DNA from: Bradyrhizobium sp. sGM-13
Lineage (GTDB): Bacteria > Pseudomonadota > Alphaproteobacteria > Rhizobiales > Xanthobacteraceae
DNA: 64,000 nucleotides
Assembly: GCF_018398875.1 (NCBI RefSeq)
Contig: NZ_JAGWDK010000007.1
Location: forward strand, 124,001 to 188,000
Direction: 5' to 3'
The stretch's first letter is position 1. Each line of letters starts with the position of its first letter. This document shows positions 37,017 to 46,786 of the stretch, piece by piece. Below the pieces are notes generated by a model, which ran no database searches, was not told where the DNA came from, and saw only the letters and a program-made list of their open reading frames with translations. Position numbers and translations under genes: made by a program.

Positions 37017-37851
37017 TCCGCGCCTGATGCCGGCACGGCCCGAAATCGCCGCGAAATATCTCGAAGGCAAGGTGAAGGCCGCGCGCTACGTGTCCGGCGA
37101 GGAACTTTGCGTGTGTGAGGCCATCGCGCCGCTGTGGGAGCGACCTGCCGCGGGCGCCATGATGCTGACGCAGGCGCTGAAGGGCGAACGCGTCACGATC
37201 TACGACCGCAATGGCGAAGGGTTTGCGTGGGGTCAGCTCGCGAGCGACGGCTATGTCGGCTGGATTCCGGATGCCGCGCTGGCAAAGCCTGCGGCCGCAC
37301 CGACGCACAAGGTCACGGTGCTGCGGACGTTCGCGTTTCCGGGCCCCTCGATCAAGCTGCCGCCGGTCGAGACGCTGACGATGGAAGCAAGGATGACGGT
37401 CATACGCGAAGACGGCGCGTTCGCCATTACAAGCGACGGCCGGTATCTGCCGCGCCACCATGTCGGCAGCCTCGACGCGGTGGAAAAGGATTTCGTGGCG
37501 GTCGCCGAACGCTTCATCGGTACGCCCTATCTCTGGGGCGGCAAGAGCTCGCTCGGCATCGATTGCTCCGGCCTCGTCCAGGTATCGCTGAACGCCGCCG
37601 GCACGGGTTGCCCGCGCGATAGCGACATGCAAGAGGCGGGTCTTGGCCGTGCACTGGATAAGAACGAGATGACGAAGCTGCAGCGCGGCGATCTGATCTT
37701 CTGGGAGGGTCACGTCGCGATCGTTCGCGACGCTGACAGCATCGTGCACGCCAATGCGCATCATATGGCGACGGTGGTGGAGAACACGCAGGAGGCTATT
37801 GCGCGGATCAAGGCCATCGGCAGCGAGGTGACGGCGATCAAGCGGCTCTAA
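37009..37851 (+). CDS. NlpC/P60-family cysteine peptidase with SH3-like N-terminal region
   Basis: 280 residues. Residues 40-100 look like bacterial SH3 segments (GERVTIYDRNGEGFAWGQLASDGYVGWIPDAAL). The NlpC/P60 domain follows: FIGTPYLWGGKSSLGIDCSGLVQ (catalytic Cys near residue 187) and EGHVAIVRDADSIVHAN (catalytic His). No signal peptide is visible, as in dipeptidyl-peptidase-VI-like enzymes that recycle murein peptides in the cytoplasm. It overlaps the aminopeptidase gene, which suggests joint peptide degradation. Confidence 0.9.
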   Translation: MDDPRLMPARPEIAAKYLEGKVKAARYVSGEELCVCEAIAPLWERPAAGAMMLTQALKGERVTIYDRNGEGFAWGQLASDGYVGWIPDAALAKPAAAPTHKVTVLRTFAFPGPSIKLPPVETLTMEARMTVIREDGAFAITSDGRYLPRHHVGSLDAVEKDFVAVAERFIGTPYLWGGKSSLGIDCSGLVQVSLNAAGTGCPRDSDMQEAGLGRALDKNEMTKLQRGDLIFWEGHVAIVRDADSIVHANAHHMATVVENTQEAIARIKAIGSEVTAIKRL

Positions 37852-37863
37852 CCACAAGCCCGC

Positions 37864-37965
37864 TGTCATCACCCGCGAAAGCGGGTGATCCAGTACTCCG
37901 AGACAGTTGTGAGTGAATGAGGGGCCGCGGCGTACTGGATGCCCCGCCTTCGCGGGGCATGACGA
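37864..37965. repeat. Bilobed palindromic repeat (GTCAT...ATGAC family), copy 1
   Basis: Structure: GTCAT, a hairpin (CACCCGCGAAAGCGGGTG), ATCCAGTAC, a 35-base centre, GTACTGGAT, a second hairpin (GCCCCGCCTTCGCGGGGC), ATGAC. The outer halves are inverted copies. Related elements are at 55301, 56921 and 62769. It sits between convergent genes and is non-coding. Confidence 0.8.
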
Positions 37966-37967
37966 CC

Positions 37968-38015
37968 GTTATCTTTGACGGCTGTTATCTTTGACGGCTG
38001 TTACTCTTGACGGCC
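37968..38015. repeat. Three tandem 16-bp units
   Basis: GTTATCTTTGACGGCT at 37968 and 37984 (identical) and a third, slightly changed unit at 38000 (GTTACTCTTGACGGCC). It directly follows the palindromic repeat and ends just before the yejF stop codon. Probably replication slippage; no function is evident. Confidence 0.8.
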
Positions 38016-38016
38016 G

Positions 38017-39648
38017 CTACTGCGGCTCCGGAACCGCCTCGATCCGGAACGCGGCAGCGAACAGGGCGCGGGTGTAGTCGCTCTTCGGGTTCTTGAACAG
38101 CTCCGCGGCCGGCCCCTCCTCAACCACCTTGCCGTGACGCATCACGATCAGATGGCTGGCCAGCGAGGCCACGACGCGCAAATCGTGCGAGATGAACATG
38201 TAGGTCAGATCGCGCTTGCGCTGCAGCTCGCGCAGCAGGTCGACCATCTGCGCTTGGAACAGCATGTCGAGCGCGCTGGTCGGCTCGTCCAGCACGACAA
38301 AATTCGGCTCCAGCACCACCGCGCGCGCAATCGAGATACGCTGGCGCTGGCCGCCGGAAAATTCATGCGGATAGCGGAATCGCGTCGCCGGGTCGAGACC
38401 GACGTCTGTGAGCGCCTTGACGACGCGCGCCTCGCGCTCTTCACGCGACAGCGACTTCTGATGCACGCTCAGGCCTTCGGCGACGATATCGCCGACCGAC
38501 ATTCGCGGGCTGAGCGCGCCGAACGGATCCTGAAACACGATCTGCATGTCGCGACGGTGCGGCAGCATGGCCTTGAAGCGCAGGCCCTGGATGTTGTTGC
38601 CGAGGAACACGATCGGGCCGTCGGAGGAAATCAGCCGGAGCAGCGCGAGACCCAGCGTGGTCTTGCCCGAGCCGGATTCGCCGACGACGCCGAGCGTCTC
38701 ACCCTTGCGCACCGAGACGCTGACGCCATCCACCGCCTTGATGTGGCCGACGGTCGAGCGCAACAGCCCGCGCTTGATCGGAAACCAGACCTTGAGATTG
38801 TCGGCCGACATCACCACCGGCTCGTTGGGCCGCGGCGGCGCCGGATCGGGCTTGGGCTCGGCCGCGAGCAGCGCGCGGGTATAGGTATGTTTCGGCGCGG
38901 TGAAGACCTGTTCGACCGGGCCCTGCTCGACGATCTTGCCCGAGTTCATCACGCAGACCACGTCGGCGATGCGGCGGACGATGCCGAGGTCATGGGTGAT
39001 GAACAGCATGCTCATGCCGAGCCGGGACCTGATCTCCGCGAGCAACGCCAGGATCTGGGCCTGCACCGTGACGTCGAGCGCGGTGGTCGGCTCGTCCGCG
39101 ATCAGAAGATCCGGCTCGTTTGCGAGCGCCATCGCGATCATGACACGCTGACGCTGGCCGCCGGACAGTTGGTGCGGATAGCTTTGTAGCCTCGTTTCCG
39201 GATCGGGAATGCCGACCTGCGTCAAGAGTTCGAGCGTCCGCGCCCGCGCCATCGATCCGCTGATGCCTCTATGCAGCGAGAGGATTTCGCCGATCTGCGC
39301 CTCGATGGTGTGGAGCGGATTGAGCGAGGTCATCGGCTCCTGAAAAATGATCGAGATATCGTTGCCGCGGATCTCGCGCATCTCGCGTTCCGAGGCATTG
39401 AGCAGCTCTCGGCCCTTGAAATGGATGGTGCCGGAGGGATGCGACGCGGTCGGATAGGGCAGCAGTCTTAGCACCGACAGCGCGCTGACCGATTTGCCGG
39501 AACCGGATTCGCCGACCAGGGCCACGCACTCGCCGCGCTTAATGGAAAACGAGACGCGGTCGACCGCAGTCGTGGCGCCGCTCGGCTGGTGAAAGGCCAC
39601 CGAGAGATCGCGCACATCGAGCAAGGGCTGGTTGACGGCGTCCATCAT
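38017..39648 (-). CDS. yejF: Peptide ABC transporter ATPase YejF, double ABC protein
   Basis: 543 residues with two full OppD/OppF-like ATPase domains. Domain 1: Walker [14 protein letters not shown] near residue 42, signature [15 protein letters not shown], Walker [13 protein letters not shown]. Domain 2: Walker [15 protein letters not shown] near 325, signature [15 protein letters not shown], Walker [13 protein letters not shown]. Each is followed by a short oligopeptide-transporter C-terminal motif. The fused double-ABC form is typical of YejF, which drives import of oligopeptides and microcin-C-like compounds. It is 3 bases after yejE. Confidence 0.94.
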   Translation of the reverse strand: MMDAVNQPLLDVRDLSVAFHQPSGATTAVDRVSFSIKRGECVALVGESGSGKSVSALSVLRLLPYPTASHPSGTIHFKGRELLNASEREMREIRGNDISIIFQEPMTSLNPLHTIEAQIGEILSLHRGISGSMARARTLELLTQVGIPDPETRLQSYPHQLSGGQRQRVMIAMALANEPDLLIADEPTTALDVTVQAQILALLAEIRSRLGMSMLFITHDLGIVRRIADVVCVMNSGKIVEQGPVEQVFTAPKHTYTRALLAAEPKPDPAPPRPNEPVVMSADNLKVWFPIKRGLLRSTVGHIKAVDGVSVSVRKGETLGVVGESGSGKTTLGLALLRLISSDGPIVFLGNNIQGLRFKAMLPHRRDMQIVFQDPFGALSPRMSVGDIVAEGLSVHQKSLSREEREARVVKALTDVGLDPATRFRYPHEFSGGQRQRISIARAVVLEPNFVVLDEPTSALDMLFQAQMVDLLRELQRKRDLTYMFISHDLRVVASLASHLIVMRHGKVVEEGPAAELFKNPKSDYTRALFAAAFRIEAVPEPQ

Positions 39649-39651
39649 GCT

Positions 39652-40830
39652 CTACCGGAACGTCTTGCGCGGGTCGAAGGCGTCGCGCACGCCCTCCCCG
39701 ATGAAGATCAAAAGCGACAGCATGATCGCGACCGAGAAGAAGCCGGTAAAACCGAGCCATGGTGCCTGCACGTTGGACTTACCCTGCGACAGCAGCTCGC
39801 CGAGCGACGGCGAGCCCGGCGGCAGGCCGAAACCGAGGAAGTCGAGCGCCGTCAGCGTCATCACCGAGGACGACACGATGAACGGCAGAAAGGTCATGGT
39901 CGCCACCATCGCGTTCGGCAGCAGATGCCGGAACATGATCACGCCGTTGGAGACGCCGAGCGCACGCGCCGCCTGGATGTATTCGAAATTGCGCCCACGC
40001 AAGAATTCCGCGCGAACCAGGCCAACCAGCGAGGTCCATGAGAACAGCAGGAGAATGCCAAGCAGCACGAAGAAGCCGGGCACCAGCACCGATGACAGGA
40101 TCAGCAGCAGATAGAGCGAGGGAATTGCGCTCCAGATTTCGATGATGCGCTGGAAGATCAGATCGGTCCAGCCGCCGAAATAGCCTTGCACGCCGCCGGC
40201 GACGACGCCGATGATCGAGGACAGGATGGTCAGCGTCAGGCCGAACAGCACCGAGATGCGAAAGCCGTAGATCAGTCGCGCCACCACGTCGCGGCCCTGG
40301 TCGTCGGTACCGAGCCAGTTGTATTCGAGGTCGCTGCAGCTCTTCAGGCCCTTCTTCTCTACCACGGGCTTGCACTGCTCTTCCGTCAGCATCCATGTCG
40401 GCTTCGACGGCGCCGGCGTCGGTAAATCGAGATTGTGGGTAGAGTAGGAATAGCGGATCAAGGGCCAGATGATGGTGCCGCCCTTTTCGGCGATCAGCTT
40501 TTGCAAATAGGGATCGCGGTAGTCGGCCGCGGTTTCGAAATCGCCGCCGAAAGTGGTCTCGGAATAGCTGACGAAAGCCGGCCAGTACAGCTTTCCGTCA
40601 TACTTGATAAGGAACGGCCGATCGTTGGCGATCAGTTCGGCAAACAGCGAGATCATAAACAGCGCAAGGAATATCCAGAGCGACCAGTAGCCGCGGCGGT
40701 TCGCCTTGAAGTTCTGCCAGCGCCGGCGGTTCAGCGGCGATGGCGCGAACACGTGCTGCGTGGCCGGGACGACCTCGCCAAGCGGCGACCGCGCGGTGGT
40801 TTCGACCGGTTGTGGAGCGAGCAGCGCCAT
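39652..40830 (-). CDS. yejE: Peptide ABC transporter permease YejE
   Basis: 392 residues, OppC-type inner-membrane permease. An N-terminal cytoplasmic part is followed by one helix (GYWSLWIFLALFMISLFAELIAND), a periplasmic insert of about 100 residues that includes NWLGTDDQGRDVVARLIYGFRISVLFGLTL, then five further helices and the ATPase-coupling EAA-like loop (ARALGVSNGVIMFRHLLPNAM). It starts at the yejB stop with a small overlap, so translation is coupled. Confidence 0.94.
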   Translation of the reverse strand: MALLAPQPVETTARSPLGEVVPATQHVFAPSPLNRRRWQNFKANRRGYWSLWIFLALFMISLFAELIANDRPFLIKYDGKLYWPAFVSYSETTFGGDFETAADYRDPYLQKLIAEKGGTIIWPLIRYSYSTHNLDLPTPAPSKPTWMLTEEQCKPVVEKKGLKSCSDLEYNWLGTDDQGRDVVARLIYGFRISVLFGLTLTILSSIIGVVAGGVQGYFGGWTDLIFQRIIEIWSAIPSLYLLLILSSVLVPGFFVLLGILLLFSWTSLVGLVRAEFLRGRNFEYIQAARALGVSNGVIMFRHLLPNAMVATMTFLPFIVSSSVMTLTALDFLGFGLPPGSPSLGELLSQGKSNVQAPWLGFTGFFSVAIMLSLLIFIGEGVRDAFDPRKTFR

Positions 40831-41942
40831 CAGACTTCCCTCGCCTCAAAGTCGATCCGGGGATCGATCCACATGTAGGCGAGGTCGGAGATCAGACCCA
40901 CCACAAGGCCCACGAGGGAGAAGATGAACAGCGTGCCGAACACGACCGGATAGTCGCGGTTGAGCACGCTTTCGAAGCCGAGCAGGCCGAGGCCGTCGAG
41001 CGAGAAGATGGTCTCGATCAGCAGCGAGCCGGAGAAGAATGCACCAATGAACGCACCGGGAAAGCCTGCGATTACGATCAGCATGGCGTTGCGGAAGATA
41101 TGGCCGTAGAGCACCTGCCCCTCGCTGCAACCCTTTGCACGCGCGGTCATGACGTACTGCTTCCTGATCTCATCGAGAAACGAGTTCTTGGTCAGCAGCG
41201 TCATGGTGGCGAAGGCGCCGAGACCCATCGCGATCAAAGGCAGGGTGAGGTGCCAGAAGTAGTCAATGATCTTCCAGTACCAGGGGAATTGCGACCAGCC
41301 GTCCGAGGTCAATCCGCGCAGCGGAAACCAGTTGAAGAACGAGCCGCCGGCAAACAGGATAATCAGCAGGATCGCGAACAGGAAACCGGGGATCGCAAAG
41401 CCGACGATGATAGCGGCGGAAGTCCAGGTATCAAATCGCGTTCCGTCCGCCACCGCCTTGCGGATGCCTAGCGGGATCGAGATCAAATAGGTCAGCAGCG
41501 TCAACCAGAGGCCGAGCGATATCGAGACCGGCAGCTTCTCCTTGATCAGCTGCAACACGGTGGTGTCGCGAAAGTAGCTCTTGCCAAAATCGAAGCGGGC
41601 GAAATTCCACACCATCAGCGCAAAGCGCTCATGCGCCGGCTTGTCGAAGCCGAACTGTTTTTCCAGGTTCTTGATGAATTCCGGGTCAAGCCCCTGCGCG
41701 CCGCGGTATTTCGAATTGACGGCATCGGCTGAGGCACCCGCCTGCGGCGTGCGGCCGGCGAAATCGCCGGTGGAAGAACCAGAGATGCGCGAGGAGCCGC
41801 CGGTATCGGCACCGGAAAGCTGTGCGATCACACGTTCGACAGGGCCGCCCGGCGCGAACTGCACGACCACGAAGGAAATGAAGAGGATGCCGAGCAAGGT
41901 CGGAAACATCAAAAGGATGCGGCGGGCGATATAAGCGGTCAT
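40830..41942 (-). CDS. yejB: Peptide ABC transporter permease YejB
   Basis: 370 residues, OppB-type permease with six helices. It starts YIARRILLMFPTLLGILFISFVVVQFAPGGPVE and has a YejB-type insert of about 60 residues after the first helix (GGSSRISGSSTGDFAGRTPQAGAS...). The coupling loop is YVMTARAKGCSEGQVLYGHIFRNAM. It pairs with YejE. Its start touches the yejA stop, so yejA-B-E-F form a tightly packed operon. Confidence 0.94.
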   Translation of the reverse strand: MTAYIARRILLMFPTLLGILFISFVVVQFAPGGPVERVIAQLSGADTGGSSRISGSSTGDFAGRTPQAGASADAVNSKYRGAQGLDPEFIKNLEKQFGFDKPAHERFALMVWNFARFDFGKSYFRDTTVLQLIKEKLPVSISLGLWLTLLTYLISIPLGIRKAVADGTRFDTWTSAAIIVGFAIPGFLFAILLIILFAGGSFFNWFPLRGLTSDGWSQFPWYWKIIDYFWHLTLPLIAMGLGAFATMTLLTKNSFLDEIRKQYVMTARAKGCSEGQVLYGHIFRNAMLIVIAGFPGAFIGAFFSGSLLIETIFSLDGLGLLGFESVLNRDYPVVFGTLFIFSLVGLVVGLISDLAYMWIDPRIDFEAREV

Positions 41943-43825
41943 TACTGCTTCGCCTGCTCAAGTTTGCCGGCCTTGGCAGCGTCATACCACCAGATAACTC
42001 GCTCGCCGGAGCCCGATGCATCGATCTGATAACGCGGCAGGTTCTTCGGGCGATCGAAGATGTCCCAATAAGCCAGCCGATGCGTCTTGTTGTACCACTG
42101 CGGCACCCAGTAGCGGCCGGCGCGGAAAACGCGGTCGAAGGCATGGCAGGCAACCGTCAGCTCGGCGCGGGTATCCGCCGCAATGATCTTTTCGATCAGC
42201 GCATCGATGGCGGGGTTCTCTATACCGGCCAGGTTGTAGGAGCCCTTGGTTTTGGCAGCGTGCGAGGAGAAGAAGGCACGCATTGCGTCGCCCGGCGTCG
42301 TCGACATCGAGAAGCGCGTGATAGTCATGTCGAAATCGAAATCTTCCACCCTCGCGCGATACTGCACGGCATCGACCATGCGCGGGCTCGCCTCGATGCC
42401 GAGCGTTCCCAGATTCTTGATATAGGGCGCGTGATGCGGATTCAGCGAAGGCTCATCGTACAGGAATTCGATGCGAAACACTTCGCCGCTCGGCGTCATC
42501 CGCTTGCCGTCCTTGATGACGAAGCCGGCTTCGTTGAGCAATTGCTGCGCCTTGCGCAGCATGGTGCGGTCTTGCCCAGAGCCGTCCGAAACTGGGGGCA
42601 CGTAGGGCTGGCCGAACACTTCGTCGGGCACCTGGCCGCGGAATGGCTCGAGCAACTTCAGTTCGTCCGGCGAGGGCGGCCCCTTCGCCATCATGTCTGA
42701 ATTCTGGAATGGCGAATGCGTACGCGCATAGGCGTCGTACATAATAGTCTTGTTGGTCCACTCGAAATCGAAGGCGTTGATCAGCGCCTCCCGCACGCGG
42801 GGGTCCTTGAACTTGTCGCGGCGGGTATTGATGAACCAGCCCTGCGCGCCGGACGGCCTTTCGTCCGGCACCTGCTCGCGCTTGACGCGGCCGTCCTTGA
42901 TGGCGGGGAAGTCGTAGCGCGTCGCCCAGATGCGCGCAGTGAACTCTTCGCGGAATAGATAGTTCTTGCTGGTAAAGCCTTCGAAGGCGACGTCGCGGTC
43001 GCGATAGAATTCGTAGCGGACCACATCGTAATTGTAATGACCGCGGCAGACCGGGAGGTTTGCCCCCCACCAGTCCTTGACGCGTTCGTACTCGATGAAA
43101 CGGTTGACCTCGAACTTGCCGACCTTATAGGGCCCCGAGCCCAGCGGCGTGTCCAGCGTCGATTCATCGAAGGGCCGGGTCTCATAATATTTCTTCGAGA
43201 AGATCGGCAGGCCCGCGACGTAGAGCGGCACATCGCGCGCGCGCTTCTCTGCGAAGGTAACGATCACGGTCGCATCGTCGAGCGCCTCGGCCCCCTTGAC
43301 GTCACGCATCTGCACCTGGATCAGCGGATGGCCCTTGGCCTTCAGCGTATTGATGGACCATGCGACGTCATGCGCCGTGATCCTCGAGCCGTCGTGAAAC
43401 TTGGCCTCAGGGCGCAGCGTAAAGCGGTAGATCAGCTTGTCCGGCGAAATTCGCACCGACTTCGCGACGAGTCCGTACATCGCATCCGGCTCGTCGCCCG
43501 CGCGTACCATCAGCACTGAGAAGGTCAGGTCCATGCCCTGCGCGCCCTCGCCCTTGAGGATGTAGGCGTTGAGCGAATTGAAGGTGTGGTAGGACTGATT
43601 GTAGGAGCGCGTCGACGGGATGGTCGAGAACACGCCGCCCTTGGGGGCAGAGACATTCACATAGTCGAAATTCTTGAAGTCGGCCGGATATTTCAGATCG
43701 CCGAACGCCGAGATGCCGTGCACCTCAGCGCCGTTTTCCTCTGTAGCGCGGACGGGGCCAAGCCGCAGAACGCTCAGCGCGCCTGCGCCAAGGCCGAGGA
43801 CGTGCCGGCGGGAAAATTGCGCCAT
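41942..43825 (-). CDS. yejA: Peptide-binding protein YejA (extracellular solute-binding family 5)
   Basis: About 627 residues. The signal FSRRHVLGLGAGALSVLRLGPVRA contains twin arginines. The mature protein is a family 5 binding protein with the YejA pattern HGISAFGDLKYPADFKNFDYVNVSAPKGG and FEGFTSKNYLFREEFTARIWATRYDFPAIKDGRV. It captures oligopeptides in the periplasm for YejBEF. I chose ATG 43825 as start, since the frame from 43885 overlaps the upstream gene. Confidence 0.93.
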   Translation of the reverse strand: MAQFSRRHVLGLGAGALSVLRLGPVRATEENGAEVHGISAFGDLKYPADFKNFDYVNVSAPKGGVFSTIPSTRSYNQSYHTFNSLNAYILKGEGAQGMDLTFSVLMVRAGDEPDAMYGLVAKSVRISPDKLIYRFTLRPEAKFHDGSRITAHDVAWSINTLKAKGHPLIQVQMRDVKGAEALDDATVIVTFAEKRARDVPLYVAGLPIFSKKYYETRPFDESTLDTPLGSGPYKVGKFEVNRFIEYERVKDWWGANLPVCRGHYNYDVVRYEFYRDRDVAFEGFTSKNYLFREEFTARIWATRYDFPAIKDGRVKREQVPDERPSGAQGWFINTRRDKFKDPRVREALINAFDFEWTNKTIMYDAYARTHSPFQNSDMMAKGPPSPDELKLLEPFRGQVPDEVFGQPYVPPVSDGSGQDRTMLRKAQQLLNEAGFVIKDGKRMTPSGEVFRIEFLYDEPSLNPHHAPYIKNLGTLGIEASPRMVDAVQYRARVEDFDFDMTITRFSMSTTPGDAMRAFFSSHAAKTKGSYNLAGIENPAIDALIEKIIAADTRAELTVACHAFDRVFRAGRYWVPQWYNKTHRLAYWDIFDRPKNLPRYQIDASGSGERVIWWYDAAKAGKLEQAKQ

Positions 43826-43839
43826 GCGCGAAATATCCT

Positions 43840-45747
43840 TCAAGAGCGCTTGCTGATCCGGGTAGCCTTCTCCGCATCGTACCACCAGATGTCAGGGAAG
43901 GCCGACAAGCCATATTTTGGCATTTCCGCAGGACGGCTGAAGCGATCCCAACGCACCGTGCGCTGTTTCGGATAGGTCCACTGCGGCACGACGTAGTGAT
44001 TCCACAGTAGCACCCGGTCGAGCGCTTTGGTGGCCGCAATGAGGTCTTGACGATCCGTCGCGAAGATGACGCGGTCAACCAGCTTGTCGATTGCCGGATT
44101 CTTGATTCCAACGTAGTTGTCCGATCCAGGCTGGTCGGCGGACTTCGAACTCCAGTGCTCACGCTGCTCGTTGCCCGGCGACAGCGACTGGCCCCACGAC
44201 GAAATCGTCAACATGTCGTAGTCCCAGTTGCGAAGCCTATTCTGATATTGGATCGCATCGACACCACGAACGGAGACCGAAATGCCGATCCGTTCCAGAG
44301 AAGGTTTGTAAAACAAGGCGACGCGTTCGAAAGCCGGATCATCGGCACGCGACAACAGCTCGATTGAGAACGGCTCACCGCTTGCAGCATTGACGAGCCT
44401 TCGATCACGAACCTCGAAGCCCGCCTGCTTCATCAGTCTTAGCGCTTGCTGCAGATTGCTGCGGACCGCTTCCGGACTTCCTCCAACCGGATTGGAGTAG
44501 GCGGTCGTGAAGACCTCCTTCGGAACGTCTGCCCGCACGGACTCGAGAATCTCCAGCTCCTTTCCGGTCGGAAGCCCGGTTGCCATCAATTCGTCGATGC
44601 CGTGGAAATAGCTGCTGATCCGCGTGTATTGCCCGAAGAAGATCTGCTTGTTCATCTCTTCGAAGTCGAACGCGAAATTCAATGCTAGTCGCACCCGAGG
44701 ATCGGCAAACTTGCCGCGGCGAGTGTTCGGCACAAACGCCTGCATCACCCCCGATCGATTGTTGGGGAATTCCTCCTTCAGCACTCGTTTGTCGGTCACC
44801 GCAGGAAAATCATAGGCTGTCGCCCAGTTCTTCGCGCTGTTCTCGACACGAAAATCGACTTGATCGCCTTTGAAGGCCTCAAGCGCGACCGTTGCATCTC
44901 GAAAATAGTCGTACCGAAGCTCGTCGAAATTGGCACGGCCGACATTGACCGCAAGATTGCGGCCCCAATAGTCCTTCACACGCTCAAACGTGATTGACCT
45001 GCCTGCAACAAACTCCTTCACTCGGTATGGGCCAGACCCGAGCGGCACTTCCAGGGTCGTTGTGGAGATATCGCGCTTGCGTCCCTCGCCGTCAGTTCCT
45101 TCCCACCAATGCTTGGGCAGGACATACAACTGGCCGACGATCAGCGGGAGCTCGCGGTTGCCCGGACCATCGAAGACAAATTTTACCTCTCGATCGTTCA
45201 ACTTGTCGGTCTGTACAACGTGGCGATAGTATTGCGAAAACTGCGGATGATGCTTCTTGAAAGCTTCCAGCGAGAAGATGACGTCATCGGCGCTGATCGG
45301 CTTGCCGTCGTGCCATTTCGCCTCCGGCCGCAGGCGATAGATCACCCAAGAGAAATCGTCGGGATGGCAGACGGCCTCGGCGAGTTCGCCATACTCCGTC
45401 GAGGCCTCATCAAGCGACGCTGTCGTCAGAGTTTCATAGATGAGTGGGATCGCACCGGCGAGCGCGCCCTTCACGCCTGCGACCACCATATTAAAATTGT
45501 CGAAGGTCCCGAAGGCAGCGTTGCGGACGGTGCCACCCTTGGGCGCGTCCGGATTAACGTAGTCAAAGCGCTTGAAGTGGGCGGGGTATTTGATGTCGCC
45601 GAACAGCGACAGGGCATGCCGAAAGACCGGTTCGCCCGCGTCCGATTGCGCGTGAGCCGGCGAAATTTCGGGTATGCCTAGCCCCAATGCAGGTGCCATG
45701 GCGGCAACTGCGCTGCCCTGGAGAAGATGTCGTCGGGTAATGGCCAA
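43840..45747 (-). CDS. Second YejA-like solute-binding protein (family 5)
   Basis: About 635 residues, full-length homologue of the adjacent YejA: FRHALSLFGDIKYPAHFKRFDYVNPDAPKGGT, FERVKDYWGRNLAVNVG, ALEAFKGDQVDFRVENSAKNWATAYDFPAV and PDIWWYDAEKA near the end. The N-terminus ITRRHLLQGSAVAAMAPALGLG is a twin-arginine-type signal. No ATG fits; a TTG at 45747 lies behind AGGAA and precedes the signal, while the frame is open to 45819. The base composition looks more AT-rich than its neighbours, a hint of separate origin. It probably widens the substrate range of the same transporter. Confidence 0.88.
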   Translation of the reverse strand: MAITRRHLLQGSAVAAMAPALGLGIPEISPAHAQSDAGEPVFRHALSLFGDIKYPAHFKRFDYVNPDAPKGGTVRNAAFGTFDNFNMVVAGVKGALAGAIPLIYETLTTASLDEASTEYGELAEAVCHPDDFSWVIYRLRPEAKWHDGKPISADDVIFSLEAFKKHHPQFSQYYRHVVQTDKLNDREVKFVFDGPGNRELPLIVGQLYVLPKHWWEGTDGEGRKRDISTTTLEVPLGSGPYRVKEFVAGRSITFERVKDYWGRNLAVNVGRANFDELRYDYFRDATVALEAFKGDQVDFRVENSAKNWATAYDFPAVTDKRVLKEEFPNNRSGVMQAFVPNTRRGKFADPRVRLALNFAFDFEEMNKQIFFGQYTRISSYFHGIDELMATGLPTGKELEILESVRADVPKEVFTTAYSNPVGGSPEAVRSNLQQALRLMKQAGFEVRDRRLVNAASGEPFSIELLSRADDPAFERVALFYKPSLERIGISVSVRGVDAIQYQNRLRNWDYDMLTISSWGQSLSPGNEQREHWSSKSADQPGSDNYVGIKNPAIDKLVDRVIFATDRQDLIAATKALDRVLLWNHYVVPQWTYPKQRTVRWDRFSRPAEMPKYGLSAFPDIWWYDAEKATRISKRS

Positions 45748-45976
45748 ATGCAGAATTCCTGTTGCTGACGCCAGTATCCGTTGTTTCGAAGTTCGCCGCC
45801 CCTGCCACGAACTACGCAAAACAACAAGGCGGAGCTAGTGAGGACCTAATATAAGGCAAGGGTTCGACGAATTACGTTGCTTTTTCCTCATGATAGCAGC
45901 TTGAGAACACCGCCGCTGCGGCGAATAGTCCCGGTAACAACTCCGACAACGACGAAGCGATCCCGCATAGCGAAAC

Positions 45977-45999
45977 GGCCAGGCAATGCCCGGCCGTGA
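45977..45999 (-). terminator. Hairpin downstream of cycM
   Basis: ACGGCC and GGCCGT arms enclose an inner AGGCAATGCC-like stem, 36 bases past the cycM stop. No clear T-run is present, so termination is likely but not certain. The rest of the 287-base gap to the upstream gene shows no coding sequence. Confidence 0.45.
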
Positions 46000-46034
46000 T
46001 GCCACATGGAAGTCTCTGCGAGACTGACGAAATA

Positions 46035-46586
46035 TTAGTTCGCCGCCGTCGGGAGCGGAGCCGGGCTGTCCGAGAGGCTGCGCAGATAGGCGATCACGTC
46101 CGCGCGCTCGCTGTCCTTCGGGATACCGGCAAAGCCCATCGCCGTGCCCGGAACGAAGGCCTTGGGATTGGCGAGGAACTTGTTGAGGTCCTCATAGGTC
46201 CAGGTGCCACCCTTGGCCTTCAAGGCGGCCGAGAAGTTGAAACCGCCGCGCCCTTGGCCCTTCGGCTCATTCAAGACGCCGTACAAATTGGGCCCGACGC
46301 GGTTGGGGCCGCCCTTTTCGAACGTATGGCAGGCGGCGCATTTCTTGGCGGCCGCGGTGCCCTTCTCGACGGAAGCGGTCTGCAAAAGCTTCTCGATCGG
46401 CTCGGACGGCGCGGCGGCTTCCTTGGCTGCACCCTGAGAAGTGTCTTCCTTCACGGCGATCTCGAAGCCCGGCTTTTCAGGCTTCACCGGCGCAAAAATC
46501 GCCTCGGCAGCAAAGTTCGTCACCAGAAGAAGAATGCAGGTGCCAAGGATAGCACCAAGAATCTTGTTGAGTTCGAAGGAGTCCAT
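46035..46586 (-). CDS. cycM: Membrane-anchored c-type cytochrome CycM
   Basis: 183 residues. A non-cleaved N-terminal anchor (LGAILGTCILLLVTNFAAEAIF, residues 10-31), an Ala/Glu/Pro linker, and a class I cytochrome c domain with heme motif CAACH near residue 84, NRVGPNLYGVLN, and the axial Met in PGTAMGFAGIP. This layout and length match Bradyrhizobium CycM, which carries electrons from the bc1 complex to the aa3-type oxidase. The ATG at 46586 follows GAAGG-like DNA on the coding strand and gives the family start MDSFELNK. Confidence 0.92.
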   Translation of the reverse strand: MDSFELNKILGAILGTCILLLVTNFAAEAIFAPVKPEKPGFEIAVKEDTSQGAAKEAAAPSEPIEKLLQTASVEKGTAAAKKCAACHTFEKGGPNRVGPNLYGVLNEPKGQGRGGFNFSAALKAKGGTWTYEDLNKFLANPKAFVPGTAMGFAGIPKDSERADVIAYLRSLSDSPAPLPTAAN

Positions 46587-46786
46587 AACGGGATCAGGCT
46601 CCAGGCCGGAAAGGTCGACTGAAGGCCGGCAAAACGGCCGCGGGTGGGCGTGAGGAATCAGCCTTTCGCGCCGCACCCTCAGCAGGGTTGAGATATCGGT
46701 TTGCCCGGGCTCTGGCAACCCGTATAAACGCGCCGAATTTCGTCCCATCCCCATCAAAACCAGCTATCCCGCCGGGCCTTCAGACG

